From positions 124,001 to 188,000 of the forward strand of contig NZ_MLYP01000058.1 in the NCBI RefSeq assembly GCF_001866645.1: DNA of 64,000 nucleotides, given 5' to 3'. Shown piece by piece: positions 1 to 9,583 of the stretch. Under the pieces are notes generated by a model. The model was not told where the DNA came from. It saw nothing but the letters and a program-made list of their open reading frames with translations, and did no database searches. The position numbers and the translations under genes are program-made. The DNA is from Streptomyces colonosanans (lineage in GTDB: Bacteria > Actinomycetota > Actinomycetes > Streptomycetales > Streptomycetaceae). Numbering within the stretch: position 1 is the first letter of the stretch; the number at the start of each line of letters is the position of its first letter.

Positions 1-12
1 CGAGCGGCGCTC

Positions 13-1488
13 TCAGTACGCCCCGCGGCCGTCGACGACGGCGCGGAAGGTGCGGGCCATGACGTCCACATCACTGGTGAACGACCAGTTGTCGACGTAG
101 CTGAGATCGAGCCGGACGGTCTCGTCCCAGGACAGGTCGGAGCGTCCGCTGATCTGCCACAGCCCGGTCATGCCCGGCCGTACGGTCAGCCGCCGCCACT
201 CGACGGGCGTGTAGTGCGCCACCTCCTCGGCGAGTGGCGGCCGCGGACCTACCAGGGACATGTCACCCTTGAGGACGTTGACGAGCTGGGGCAGTTCGTC
301 GAGCGAAGTGCGGCGCAGCCAATGGCCGACGCGGGTCACCCGGGGATCGCGGCGCATCTTGAACATCAGGCCGTCGTGCTCGTTCTCCTGGGCCAGTGCG
401 GCCTTCTGGTGGTCGGCACCCACCCGCATGGTGCGGAACTTCCACATCACGAAGGGGTGCCCGGCCCGGCCGATGCGCTCGTGGAGATAGAGCACCGGCC
501 CCGGCGAGGACAGTTTCACCGCGGCCGCGACCACCAGCAGCACCGGTGCCAGCGCGAGCAGGCCCAGCAGGGCGGTGCTGCGGTCCAGGGCTTCCTTGAG
601 CAGAGGCTGCACTCCCTCCCGCACCGGCGGGGCCACGCGCAGCAGCGACATCCCGCCGGCGGATCCGGTCTCCAGGCGCTTGACGGACACCTCCACCAGG
701 CCGGGCGCGACGAAGAGCTCGATGCCGACGTCGTGCAGGCCCCAGGAGAGGCGGCGCAGCCGCTCCCCGGAGAGCGCGGCGCCCGGGACGACCAGCACCA
801 GATCGGCGCCGAGCCGGTGCGCCGCGCTGATGACCAGGTTGGCATCCTCCGCGGGGGACTCCGGCGCGGTGGCGGCAAGCCGTTCCCCGGTCCGGATCCC
901 CGAGTCGAACGGGCCCTGTCCCACGGGGACGGCGCCCACCGCCACGTACGGGTGGTCGGTGCGCGCGGCGAGGTGTGCGGTGACACTGTCCGCCGCGGTG
1001 GGCTCGCCTACCACCAGGACCTTGATCACCGCCTGCGCCCCGCGGCGCACCGCAGCAAGATGACGATGCATCACCTTGCGGCACACCAGAGTCAGCAGCA
1101 GGCAGGGCAGCAGTGCCGCCAGGCACAGCGGCGCGCGCAGCCGCACCCCCGCCGCGGCGTGCCCCATGGCGAGCACTCCCAGCAGGATGAACCAGTCGTG
1201 GAGCACCGGCAGCGTGCCCCGGCTCTCGCCGATGGCGCGGGCCGCGTAGCGCGAGCGGAACAGCTGGACTCCCGCCCAGGCGAGCCCTGCGGCGACGCCG
1301 CTCGGCACTGCCCACGGCTGGTCTGTGGCGACGAGCATCAGTGCCACCGGCACCCCGGCGCCGACGAGGTCGGTGATCAGCGACGCCGGAAGATACCAGC
1401 GGGACTTGCGCCCCACCCACAGTGAGGAGCGCGCCCGCGAGCGCGACTTGCGCGATCTATCGGATTCAGCGGCCTGAACATCCCACAT
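13..1488 (-). CDS. polyprenyl-phosphate sugar-1-phosphate transferase (exopolysaccharide priming glycosyltransferase)
   Basis: Membrane enzyme expected to move a sugar-1-phosphate from a nucleotide sugar to a lipid carrier, the first step in making an envelope polysaccharide. The N-terminal ~180 residues hold several hydrophobic segments. A nucleotide-fold region follows. The last ~190 residues are a bacterial sugar transferase domain (PF02397 type) opening with a hydrophobic hairpin, then WKFRTM, RRTSLDELPQL, KGDMSLVGPRPP and RPGMTGLWQISGR. All conserved blocks are intact. I start at MWDVQAAESD; an in-frame start 51 nt upstream would add an unlikely Cys/Arg-rich leader. It diverges from the LCP gene. 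That neighbour and the GH71-like hydrolase suggest a polysaccharide locus continuing beyond the window edge. The sugar cannot be read from sequence. Confidence 0.88.
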   Translation of the reverse strand: MWDVQAAESDRSRKSRSRARSSLWVGRKSRWYLPASLITDLVGAGVPVALMLVATDQPWAVPSGVAAGLAWAGVQLFRSRYAARAIGESRGTLPVLHDWFILLGVLAMGHAAAGVRLRAPLCLAALLPCLLLTLVCRKVMHRHLAAVRRGAQAVIKVLVVGEPTAADSVTAHLAARTDHPYVAVGAVPVGQGPFDSGIRTGERLAATAPESPAEDANLVISAAHRLGADLVLVVPGAALSGERLRRLSWGLHDVGIELFVAPGLVEVSVKRLETGSAGGMSLLRVAPPVREGVQPLLKEALDRSTALLGLLALAPVLLVVAAAVKLSSPGPVLYLHERIGRAGHPFVMWKFRTMRVGADHQKAALAQENEHDGLMFKMRRDPRVTRVGHWLRRTSLDELPQLVNVLKGDMSLVGPRPPLAEEVAHYTPVEWRRLTVRPGMTGLWQISGRSDLSWDETVRLDLSYVDNWSFTSDVDVMARTFRAVVDGRGAY

Positions 1489-1769
1489 GTACCCCCCCAG
1501 GCACGTTCTGCGGCACGATTCGCCAGATGTCGCGAACACCTATTCGTCGAACATGCGGCGCGATAGTGAACAGTACGGCAAACTTGTGCACGCATGGGGG
1601 CGTTTACGTGAACACGGACGTGGCGCACGGAGCCGTATGAAGTCCCGCGCCGAGCACGCTGGTTGAGCCCCCGGTACGTTGGTCCGGCGGAAAGTCGCAC
1701 GAACGTCGAACGTGCTGACTACAGTGTGCGCCGGTGCGGTAGGGGCGCACCGCTTCGAGGTGGGGGTGC

Positions 1770-2942
1770 GTGGTGGGAGACAGGAACACGTCCGGGGCCG
1801 AAGTGGCGGGCCAGGACGAGTCGGTTGACCGGGAAGTAGGGGCGGGCAGAGCCGGTTGGATGACATCCGACCCGGCTGCCGACGTTCGCGATCCCTCGAC
1901 CGAAGCCACACAGAGGGGTGTTGGCGACTCTGGAGCCACGCCCGCGCGACCCCGGCGCCGCAAGAGCCGCGCACGTCGGGTGCTCCTCGGGGCGCTCGTA
2001 CTGCTCGCCGTGGGCCTGCTCATGGTGGGCGGGTTCGCCTGGTGGGCCGTCGACCACTACACCGGGAACGTCGACCGCATCTCCGGTGTCTTCCCGGAGA
2101 ATGTCCCCGCGGCGGCGCAGCCGGCACCCTCCGACGGCGGGCAGACCTTCCTCCTCGTCGGCGTGGACAGCCGCTCCGAGCTGCCGACCACGGGCCGTGA
2201 CGCCAAGGCCCCCGAGTGGAAGTACGGGGCCCAGCGCAGTGACACGATGATGCTGGTCCACCTCCCGGCCGACCATTCCGGTGCGTACGTCGTCTCGTTG
2301 CCCCGTGACTCTTGGGTGGACATCCCCGGACACGGCAAGGCCAAGCTCAACGCCGCCTTCTCCTGGGGCGGACCGCCGCTGCTCATCGACACCGTGCAGC
2401 GGCTGACCAAGGTGCGCATCGACCATCTCGCCGTCATCGACTGGGACGGCTTCAGGAAACTCACCGACTCCGTGGGCGGAGTGGAACTCGTCGTGGACGG
2501 CACCGGCCGCCACATGAACGGCACGCAGGCCCTGACCTACGTGCGTGAGCGTTACGGCCTCGCGCGCGGCGACTTCGACCGTACGCACCGTCAGCAGTAC
2601 TTCCTTCGGACGCTGTTGGCGAAGGTCATGCGTCCTGCGACCTTCTCCAACCCCGTCAAGGCCACCAGGGTGCTGGACGACCTCACCGCAGCCGTGAGCG
2701 TCGACGACCGGCTCGGTGACGGCGACCTGCGTGCCCTGCTGTGGGACAACAAGAAGGTCCGTCCCGGGAACATGGTGTTCATGAACGCTCCCGTCAAGGG
2801 AACCGACATGATCTCCGGCCAGTCCGTGGTCCTCCTGGACGCCGGCGCCGGCGCTGACCTGTGGCGGGCCATGCGCGAGGACGCCCTCGACATCTACCTG
2901 CAGTCTCACGATGTCGACCGCCTTGGTGCCACAACGTCCTGA
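1770..2942 (+). CDS. LCP family protein (LytR-CpsA-Psr), glycopolymer ligase/regulator
   Basis: LCP proteins transfer lipid-linked glycopolymers onto peptidoglycan or other acceptors at the outer face of the membrane. About 65 cytoplasmic residues end in a basic cluster (RPRRRKSRARR). One membrane segment (about 71-92) and the extracytoplasmic LCP domain follow. Visible LCP signatures are FLLVGVDSR, RSDTMMLVHL, SLPRDSWV, KLNAAFSWGG, FRKLTDSVGGVEL and YVRERYGLARGDFDRTHRQQ. The Arg and Asp residues that hold the pyrophosphate lipid are present. The GTG start is taken from the first of two adjacent GTGs; a start some residues later is possible. The divergent neighbour is a sugar-priming transferase, which fits a role in attaching that product. 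Confidence 0.9.
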   Translation: MVGDRNTSGAEVAGQDESVDREVGAGRAGWMTSDPAADVRDPSTEATQRGVGDSGATPARPRRRKSRARRVLLGALVLLAVGLLMVGGFAWWAVDHYTGNVDRISGVFPENVPAAAQPAPSDGGQTFLLVGVDSRSELPTTGRDAKAPEWKYGAQRSDTMMLVHLPADHSGAYVVSLPRDSWVDIPGHGKAKLNAAFSWGGPPLLIDTVQRLTKVRIDHLAVIDWDGFRKLTDSVGGVELVVDGTGRHMNGTQALTYVRERYGLARGDFDRTHRQQYFLRTLLAKVMRPATFSNPVKATRVLDDLTAAVSVDDRLGDGDLRALLWDNKKVRPGNMVFMNAPVKGTDMISGQSVVLLDAGAGADLWRAMREDALDIYLQSHDVDRLGATTS

Positions 2943-3064
2943 CGGAACGCCGGTGATCGCCGGAGATGTCCGACGGGTGACAGTTCGCCGGACCACGGGT
3001 GGCAACTGCCACACGTGCACTAGAGTTCCCACCGGCGGCCCACCGGCGTCCGCGGAGGACACCC

Positions 3065-4576
3065 ATGATGGATCATCCCGCTCGTCCAACGCGTCAGCAC
3101 CGAAAGTCGTCAGGCCGGCGGCGACGCACCACGCTCGGTGTCCTGTTCGGCCTGCTACTGATCGGACTGATCGCCGGCACCGGGCTGGCCGGCGACCTGG
3201 AGGGCGCCGCGCCCCGAACCGAGCGAACGAGTGCCGCGGCGCTTCCTTTCGACCTCCCGCCCGCCGAAGTGTTGCGCGACAGCCCGCATCTGGTCTTCGC
3301 GCACTACTTTCCGCCCTATCCGCTCTCCCTCGACAACCAGCCCGCCGAGCACGACTACTACGCCCGCAACTACCTCACGCCACAAGGCGAGCAAGGCAAG
3401 CACGCGGCCTACGGCGGACTGCTGCGTGACCGGCCCCTGCCCGTACCGCCGTCCCGGGGTGACTGGCAACTCGCCCATCTGGAACGGGAGGTGAGGACTG
3501 CCCGGGACGCCGGGATCGACGGATTCACCGTCGACATCCTCTCCCTGAACGGCACCAACCGTCAGCGCGTCGACATGCTGCTGCGCGCGGCGCAGCGCGT
3601 CGACCCGGGCTTCCGGATCGTGCTGATGCCGGACATGACGTCCCTGCACACCGACCCGCGCACCCTCGCCGACCAGTTGGCCCGGCTCGCCGCGTCCCCG
3701 TCCGCGTACCGGCTGGCCGACGGGCGCCTCGTGGTCTCCCCGTTCAAGGCCGAGGCGCAGGACCCCGCCTGGTGGGGCCAAGTCATCGCGCGGCTGCGCG
3801 AGCACGGCATCGGCACCGCTCTCGTCCCGGTCTTTCTGGACTTCCGCGCCAACGCCGAGAGGTTCGCGCCGATCAGCCACGCGTTCTCGTCCTGGGGCAA
3901 CCGGAGCTACACCCGCCAGGACAACGTTCCCGGCGACATCCAACTCGCCCACTCGCTGGCAAAGAAGTGGATGCAGGCCGTGTCCGTGCAGGACACCCGA
4001 CCCAACCAGGGCATCTACGACGAGGCGGGCAACACCGCCACCCTGCGGTCGACCTGGAACCACGCGATCTCCGACGGTGCGGACTGGGTGCAGCTCACCA
4101 CCTGGAACGACTACTCGGAAGGCAGTCAGTTCGCCCCCTCACTGCACAATGGCCACACGTACCTGGACATCTCCTCGTACTACGTCACCCGCTTCAAGAC
4201 CGGGGCCTGGCCGCAGATCGTCCGCGACACCGTGTACGTCACCTCCCGCGTCCAGTTCACGGATGTCGGCAGTGCCTCGCTCCAGCCGCGGCTGATGCGC
4301 CCACGTCCTGGCACCGCGCCCCCGCGCGACCAGGTGGAAGTGCTCACCTTCCTGACCGCGCCCGCCACGGTCACCGCGCGCGTGGGCACCGTGCCTCACA
4401 CCTACCGTGCTCCCGCCGGTGCGTACGCCCGGGACCTGCCGCTGAGCCCCGGCAGTACCGAGGCAGTGGTCCGCCGGGCGGGGGATACCGTCGCCGGCGT
4501 CACGACCCGCTATCCGGTGCGGCGTACGGCCACCGTGCAGGACCTTCAGTACTACGCGGTCTCCAGCGGCCGGTGA
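3065..4576 (+). CDS. secreted GH71-like glycoside hydrolase (endo-1,3-alpha-glucanase family)
   Basis: About 503 residues. The basic N-terminus is followed by a hydrophobic segment (LGVLFGLLLIGLIAGTGLA), a signal anchor or signal peptide, so the enzyme acts outside the cell. The catalytic part shows the GH71/GH99-like TIM-barrel pattern: VFAHYFPPYP near the start, DAGIDGFTVDILS, FRIVLMPDMTSL, and late DWVQLTTWNDYSEGSQFAPS with acidic residues typical of the active-site strand. The last ~110 residues look like a beta-sandwich. An AGGAG-type ribosome site sits just before the ATG chosen here. Position after the LCP gene suggests it trims or remodels an alpha-glucan-type surface polymer. Family placement is good; substrate is inferred. 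Confidence 0.75.
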   Translation: MMDHPARPTRQHRKSSGRRRRTTLGVLFGLLLIGLIAGTGLAGDLEGAAPRTERTSAAALPFDLPPAEVLRDSPHLVFAHYFPPYPLSLDNQPAEHDYYARNYLTPQGEQGKHAAYGGLLRDRPLPVPPSRGDWQLAHLEREVRTARDAGIDGFTVDILSLNGTNRQRVDMLLRAAQRVDPGFRIVLMPDMTSLHTDPRTLADQLARLAASPSAYRLADGRLVVSPFKAEAQDPAWWGQVIARLREHGIGTALVPVFLDFRANAERFAPISHAFSSWGNRSYTRQDNVPGDIQLAHSLAKKWMQAVSVQDTRPNQGIYDEAGNTATLRSTWNHAISDGADWVQLTTWNDYSEGSQFAPSLHNGHTYLDISSYYVTRFKTGAWPQIVRDTVYVTSRVQFTDVGSASLQPRLMRPRPGTAPPRDQVEVLTFLTAPATVTARVGTVPHTYRAPAGAYARDLPLSPGSTEAVVRRAGDTVAGVTTRYPVRRTATVQDLQYYAVSSGR

Positions 4577-4652
4577 ACTCGTGGGAGGCTTCCGAGGGGG
4601 CCTACCGTCCGGCCCCGCTCGACGGTGCGAAAACAGCGAGGTAGGAGGCCGT

Positions 4653-6479
4653 ATGTTCACCACCCGACCCACCCTCCAGGGCACCTTCGGCATGGTGTCC
4701 TCCACTCACTGGCTGGCCTCGCAGTCGGCGATGGCCGTGCTGGAGGGCGGCGGCAACGCGTACGACGCGGCCGTGGCGGGGGCGTTCGTACTGCACGTCG
4801 TGGAGCCCCATCTCAACGGCCCCGCCGGTGAGGTCCCGATCCTGCTCGCGCCGGCGGGCGGCCAGGTGCGGGTGCTGTGCGGGCAGGGCGTCGCGCCCGC
4901 GGGGGCCACGATCGCCCACTACCGGGGGCTCGGCCTCGCTCTCGTCCCCGGTACCGGGCCGCTCGCCGCGGCCGTCCCCGGCGCCTTCGACGCCTGGATG
5001 CTTATGCTGCGCGACCACGGGACCAAGTCCCTCGCCGACGTCCTGACATACGCCATCGGCTACGCCGAGCACGGGCACGCGCCCGTGGAACGCGTCGGCG
5101 CGACCGTCGAGAGCGTACGCGAGTTGTTCGAGACGGAGTGGACCTCGTCGGCCGAGGTGTACCTGCCGGGCGGGAAGGCGCCGCGGCCCGGCGAGCTGCT
5201 GCGCAATCCCGCGCTGGCCGCCACCTGGAAGCGGCTGCTCGCCGAGGTGTCCGGGGCGGGCGACCGGGTGGCGCAGATCGAGGCGGCACGGGAGGTGTGG
5301 CGGTCCGGGTTCATCGCCGAGGCCCTGGTGCGGCAGGCGCAGCGGCCCACCATGGACACCAGCGGCGAGCGCCACAGCGGCACCCTGACGGCAGCCGACC
5401 TGGCCGCCTGGTCCGCCACGTACGAGACCCCGGCGACCTACGACTGGAACGGCTGGACCGTGTGCAAGGCGGGCCCCTGGAGCCAGGGCCCGGCACTGCT
5501 GCAACAGCTCGCCCTGCTCCCGCCCGAGCTGCCGCGCCACGGCTCCGCCGACTACGTCCACCTGCTGATCGAGGGCTGCAAGCTCGCCATGGCCGACCGG
5601 GAGGCCTGGTACGGCGACGCGGCCGAGGTGCCGCTGGACGAGCTGCTGTCGGACGCGTACAACGCCGAGCGGCGCGCCCTCGTCGGCGATAAGGCGTCGT
5701 ACGAACTGCGCCCCGGCGCTCCCGGGGGCCGCGCCGCCCGCTTGAGCAGGCACGCGCGCGTGGGGACCGTCGACGAGTTCGGCCTCGGCCCGATGGGAGC
5801 CGGAGAGCCCACGGTCGCACAGCACCCGGCGTCATCGGCACCCGGCGACCCGGATGTCACCGCAGACGGCGCCACCCGTGGCGACACCTGCCACCTCGAT
5901 GTCGTCGACCGCTGGGGCAACATGGTCGCCGCCACGCCCAGCGGCGGCTGGTTGCAGTCCAACCCGGTCGTACCCGAGCTGGGCTTCCCGCTGGGCACCC
6001 GGCTCCAGATGGCCTGGCTGGACGAGGGTCTGCCGAACTCCTTGACCCCGGGCCGCCGCCCCCGTACCACGCTCACCCCCTCGATCGCGCTGCGCGACGG
6101 GGTACCGGTGCTGGCGTTCGGGACGCCCGGCGGTGACCAGCAGGACCAGTGGCAGACCCACTTCTTCCTGGCCGCCGCCCTGCGCCCGTCGGTCCGGGGC
6201 GGCCTCGACCTGCAGGGCGCCATCGACGCCCCGAACTGGCACAACGACAGCTTCCCCGGATCGTTCTACCCGCGTGAGATGCGCCCCGGCAGCGTCACCG
6301 TCGAGTCCCGCATGGACCCCGCGGTCGTCGAGGAACTGCGCCGGCGCGGCCACCATGTCACGGTCGGCGATCCCTGGTCCGAAGGGCGGCTGTGTGCGGT
6401 CGCCCGTGACCCGGAGACGGGTGTGCTGTCGGCGGCGGCGAACCCACGGGGGATGCAGGGGTACGCGGTCGGACGCTGA
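4653..6479 (+). CDS. gamma-glutamyltransferase family protein
   Basis: About 608 residues, the full length of an uncut Ntn-hydrolase gamma-glutamyltransferase precursor. The N-terminal part has MVSSTHWLASQSAMAVL, GGNAYDAAVAGAFVLHVVEP and NGPAGEVPILL, the usual pattern of this family. The expected autoprocessing site lies at GDTCHLDVVDRWGNMV, where the Thr would become the N-terminal nucleophile of the small subunit. GRRPRTTLTPSI and FGTPGGDQQDQWQ are further family blocks. No signal peptide is apparent, so a cytoplasmic role in glutathione-like or gamma-glutamyl compound turnover is likely. A clear TAGGAGG ribosome site precedes the ATG. It is probably transcribed on its own. Confidence 0.88.
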   Translation: MFTTRPTLQGTFGMVSSTHWLASQSAMAVLEGGGNAYDAAVAGAFVLHVVEPHLNGPAGEVPILLAPAGGQVRVLCGQGVAPAGATIAHYRGLGLALVPGTGPLAAAVPGAFDAWMLMLRDHGTKSLADVLTYAIGYAEHGHAPVERVGATVESVRELFETEWTSSAEVYLPGGKAPRPGELLRNPALAATWKRLLAEVSGAGDRVAQIEAAREVWRSGFIAEALVRQAQRPTMDTSGERHSGTLTAADLAAWSATYETPATYDWNGWTVCKAGPWSQGPALLQQLALLPPELPRHGSADYVHLLIEGCKLAMADREAWYGDAAEVPLDELLSDAYNAERRALVGDKASYELRPGAPGGRAARLSRHARVGTVDEFGLGPMGAGEPTVAQHPASSAPGDPDVTADGATRGDTCHLDVVDRWGNMVAATPSGGWLQSNPVVPELGFPLGTRLQMAWLDEGLPNSLTPGRRPRTTLTPSIALRDGVPVLAFGTPGGDQQDQWQTHFFLAAALRPSVRGGLDLQGAIDAPNWHNDSFPGSFYPREMRPGSVTVESRMDPAVVEELRRRGHHVTVGDPWSEGRLCAVARDPETGVLSAAANPRGMQGYAVGR

Positions 6480-6620
6480 ACCCGCACGGCCCCGCGGTGA
6501 CGGGCGGGCCGGGCGGCGCGGCCCGCGCCGCGAGCCCTGAAGCCGGGAATTCACGCCGATTCCACCCGGAGTGCACCGGCCCGGTGCGGATTGTCAGTGG
6601 CGCATGCTCTCATGGGAGCC

Positions 6621-7466
6621 ATGATCGAAGACACCGAAACCATCGACGAGTTTCTCGCCCGCGGCACGTCCGACGTCGAGGAGGCCATCCGCACGGCGGC
6701 AGCCACCGAGATCATGCCGCGCTTCCGCCGGCTCGCCGCGCACGAGGTCGACGAGAAGAGCGGGCCGCACGACCTGGTCACGGACGCCGACCGCAAGGCC
6801 GAGGAGTACCTGACCGAGGCACTCGCCAAGCTGCTGCGCGGTTCCGTCGTCGTGGGCGAGGAAGCCGTCCACCTCAACCCGGCGGTCTACGAGGCGCTGC
6901 ACGGCGAGGCCCCGGTCTGGATCGTCGACCCGGTCGACGGCACCCGTCAGTTCGTCCACGGCGACCCCGGATTCTGCACCATGGTTGCGCTCGCCCAAGG
7001 CGGCGTCGTGCGCGCCGCGTGGACGTACGCACCGGCCCACGACCAGCTGGCCTGGGCGACACGCGGCGGGGGCGCGTTCCTCGACGGCGAGCGCCTGCGC
7101 TCCGGCTCGCCCGACCCGGGCCGCGACCTGGAGGTGGCCACGTCCCACCCCTTCTACACGACGGACGAGCAGAAGCGTGCGCTCCTCGGCCTGGAGACGC
7201 AGGGTGTCCGCCCGCGCCCCTGCGGCTCGGCGGGCCTGGAGTACCTCGACATCGCCCGGGGCCGGCTGGACGCCACGGCCTTCTCCTGGGAAGCGGCCTG
7301 GGATCACGCGGCGGGCCTCCTCCTGGTCGAGGAGGCCGGCGGCGCGCATCTCACGCTGACGGGCGAGCAGTTCCGTATCACGGGCGGCAACGCCCTGCCG
7401 TTCACCGCGGCCCGGGACGAGGCCACCGCTCGCCGGGTGCTGGATCTGCTGTCGGGCAGGGGCTGA
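6621..7466 (+). CDS. inositol monophosphatase family protein
   Basis: About 281 residues of the Li-sensitive, Mg-dependent phosphatase superfamily. Metal and phosphate motifs are complete: GPHDLVTDADRKAEE, VVGEEAV, WIVDPVDGTRQFVHG and, near the C-terminus, FSWEAAWDHAAGLLLVEEAGG. Members hydrolyse inositol-1-phosphate, histidinol phosphate or related small phosphates; which one cannot be told here. The start is uncertain: ATG at 6612 and 6621 are both possible, and a GGGAG lies very close to the second. It follows the gamma-glutamyltransferase by 141 nt, with a GC-rich inverted repeat between them. Confidence 0.85.
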   Translation: MIEDTETIDEFLARGTSDVEEAIRTAAATEIMPRFRRLAAHEVDEKSGPHDLVTDADRKAEEYLTEALAKLLRGSVVVGEEAVHLNPAVYEALHGEAPVWIVDPVDGTRQFVHGDPGFCTMVALAQGGVVRAAWTYAPAHDQLAWATRGGGAFLDGERLRSGSPDPGRDLEVATSHPFYTTDEQKRALLGLETQGVRPRPCGSAGLEYLDIARGRLDATAFSWEAAWDHAAGLLLVEEAGGAHLTLTGEQFRITGGNALPFTAARDEATARRVLDLLSGRG

Positions 7467-7618
7467 TCCGCGGGGGAGACCACCCCATCGCGTCCCGGGA
7501 ACGCGGAATCGTCGCTTCAGTCGCTGACTTGGCTGTGGCCATCCGCGCCCCGGCGGGTGCCGGCCCCCGGGGCATATCCTGATCTCCAGTGGCCGTCGGC
7601 TGACGAAGGAGTCCGAAG

Positions 7619-9037
7619 GTGCCGTCGATACTCGACGTGGTCGTGGTGGGCGCGGGGCCCAATGGGCTGACGGCTGCGGTGGAGCTGGCCCGTCGCGGCT
7701 TCTCAGTGGCCGTTTTCGAGGCGTGCGGCACCATCGGCGGCGGAGCCCGCACCGAGGAGCTGACACTGCCCGGCTTCCGGCACGACCCGTGCTCCGCAGC
7801 GCACCCCCTGGGCATCAGCTCGCCCGCGTTCGGAGAGCTGCCCCTTCAGCGGTACGGCCTTCAATGGCTGCACGCCGAGCTGCCGATGGCGCACCCGTTC
7901 CCGGACGGCACCGCAGCGGTGCTGTCCCGGTCCGTGGCCGAGACGGCCGCCTCGTTCGGGCCACGGGACGCGGGGACCTACCGCCGCCTTGTGGCGCCCT
8001 TCGTGAGCCACTGGGACACGCTGGCCAGGGACTTCATGTCCCTGCCTCTGACCGCGCTGCCCCGCGACCCGGTCACCCTGGCCCGTTTCGGGCTCGCCGG
8101 TCTGCCCCCGTCGACCTGGCTGATGCGCCGCTTCCGCGACGAGCGGGCCAAGACCCTGTTCGCCGGGCTCGTCGGGCATGTCATGGCCCCCCTCAGCGGC
8201 TTCGCCACCGGCGCGATCGGCCTGGTCTTCGCGCTGGCCGCGCACGCCCGCGGCTGGCCGGTGGCCCGGGGCGGCTCCCAGTCGATCTCCGACGCGCTCG
8301 CCGCGTACCTCGAGGATCTCGGCGGCACCCTCCACACCGACTACGAGGTCAAGCGCCTCGACGACCTGCCCCCCGCGCGCGCCTACGTCTTCGACACCTC
8401 GCCGACCGCGCTGGCCCGCATCGCCGGCCTCGGCAGGTATTACGACGGGTACCGGTACGGCCCTGGCGTCTTCAAGATCGACTACGCGCTGGACGGCCCG
8501 GTGCCGTGGACCGCGAAGGAACCGCGCGTCGCCGGCACCGTGCAGATCGGGTCGGACAGCACGGCGATCGGCGCCGCCCTGCGCGCGGTGTCCCGGGAGG
8601 GCCGCGCCCCCGACGAACCGTTCCTCATCACCGTGCAGCCCAGCGTCGCCGACCCCACCCGGGCCCCCGCGGGCAAGCAGGTCTTCTGGGTGTACGGCCA
8701 TGTGCCGAACGGCTGGCAGGGCGACCTCACCGATGCCATCGAACGCCAGTTGGAGCGCTTCGCGCCGGGCTTCCGCGACCGCGTCCTCGCCCGCGCCACC
8801 GCCGGCCCGCCCGAACTGGCCGCCCGCAACGCCAACTACGTCGGCGGCGACATCGCCTCCGGCGCGGCGTCCGGCCTCCAGCTCCTGCTGCGACCCAAAC
8901 CCTCGCTGTTCCCGTACAGCACTCCGCACCCGGCCGTCTTCATCTGCTCGTCGGCGACCCCGCCCGGCCCCGGCGTGCACGGCATGTCGGGGTACAACGC
9001 GGCCAAGGCCGTCTGGAGGAGGCTGAGACAGAGATGA
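7619..9037 (+). CDS. NAD(P)/FAD-dependent oxidoreductase, phytoene-desaturase-like
   Basis: About 472 residues with an N-terminal Rossmann dinucleotide-binding fingerprint, VVVGAGPNGLTAAVELARRG, followed by GGGARTEELTLPGFRHD, the pattern of phytoene desaturase and related amine oxidases. The C-terminal FAD block reads SSATPPGPGVHGMSGYNAAKAV. Length is typical. No carotenoid genes lie nearby, so the substrate is unknown; this family also includes broad pyridine nucleotide-disulphide oxidoreductases of unassigned role. The GTG start has AAGGAG upstream. Its stop overlaps the ATG of the macrodomain gene (ATGA), implying coupled translation. Confidence 0.85.
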   Translation: MPSILDVVVVGAGPNGLTAAVELARRGFSVAVFEACGTIGGGARTEELTLPGFRHDPCSAAHPLGISSPAFGELPLQRYGLQWLHAELPMAHPFPDGTAAVLSRSVAETAASFGPRDAGTYRRLVAPFVSHWDTLARDFMSLPLTALPRDPVTLARFGLAGLPPSTWLMRRFRDERAKTLFAGLVGHVMAPLSGFATGAIGLVFALAAHARGWPVARGGSQSISDALAAYLEDLGGTLHTDYEVKRLDDLPPARAYVFDTSPTALARIAGLGRYYDGYRYGPGVFKIDYALDGPVPWTAKEPRVAGTVQIGSDSTAIGAALRAVSREGRAPDEPFLITVQPSVADPTRAPAGKQVFWVYGHVPNGWQGDLTDAIERQLERFAPGFRDRVLARATAGPPELAARNANYVGGDIASGAASGLQLLLRPKPSLFPYSTPHPAVFICSSATPPGPGVHGMSGYNAAKAVWRRLRQR

Positions 9038-9543
9038 CCACCATCACGCTGGTCCAGGGCGACATCACCCGCCAGAGCGCCGACGCGATCGTCAACGCGG
9101 CCAATTCCTCCCTGCTCGGCGGGGGAGGCGTGGACGGTGCGATCCACCGCCGCGGCGGACCCGCGATCCTCGCGGAGTGCCGCGCCTTGCGCGCGTCCCA
9201 GTACGGCAAGGGCCTGCCCACCGGCCAGGCGGTCGCCACGACCGCGGGGGAACTGGACGCACACTGGGTGATCCACACGGTGGGCCCGCGCTACCTCAGC
9301 GGGGAGGACCGCTCGGACCTGCTGGCCTCCTGCTACCGGGAGGCCTTGCGAGTCGCCGACGAACTCGGCGCCCGGACGGTCGCGTTCCCGGCCGTCTCCG
9401 CCGGCATCTACGGGTGGCCGATCGAGGACGCCGCCCGCATCGCGGTGGAGACGGTGCGGGCGGCGCGGACGGCGGTCGAGGAGGTCAGATTCGTCCTCTT
9501 CGACGACCGGGCGTACGAGGCGTTCGCGGCGCAGGTCGGCTGA
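9034..9543 (+). CDS. macrodomain protein (O-acetyl-ADP-ribose / ADP-ribose hydrolase)
   Basis: 169 residues, a single macrodomain of the YmdB/MacroD class. The ADP-ribose pocket is clear: TLVQGDITRQSADAIVNAAN, then SSLLGGGGVDGAIHRRGG, GQAVATTAG, HTVGPRY, and the phosphate loop FPAVSAGIYGWP. Such enzymes remove O-acetyl-ADP-ribose (a sirtuin product) or mono-ADP-ribose from targets. The ATG overlaps the stop of the upstream FAD oxidoreductase by 4 nt. A sirtuin gene lies 3 kb downstream on the other strand, which may be coincidence. Confidence 0.9.
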   Translation: MTTITLVQGDITRQSADAIVNAANSSLLGGGGVDGAIHRRGGPAILAECRALRASQYGKGLPTGQAVATTAGELDAHWVIHTVGPRYLSGEDRSDLLASCYREALRVADELGARTVAFPAVSAGIYGWPIEDAARIAVETVRAARTAVEEVRFVLFDDRAYEAFAAQVG

Positions 9544-9583
9544 CTTCCCCAAGGCGCCGGGGTCTTCACGGCCATCACCGTGG

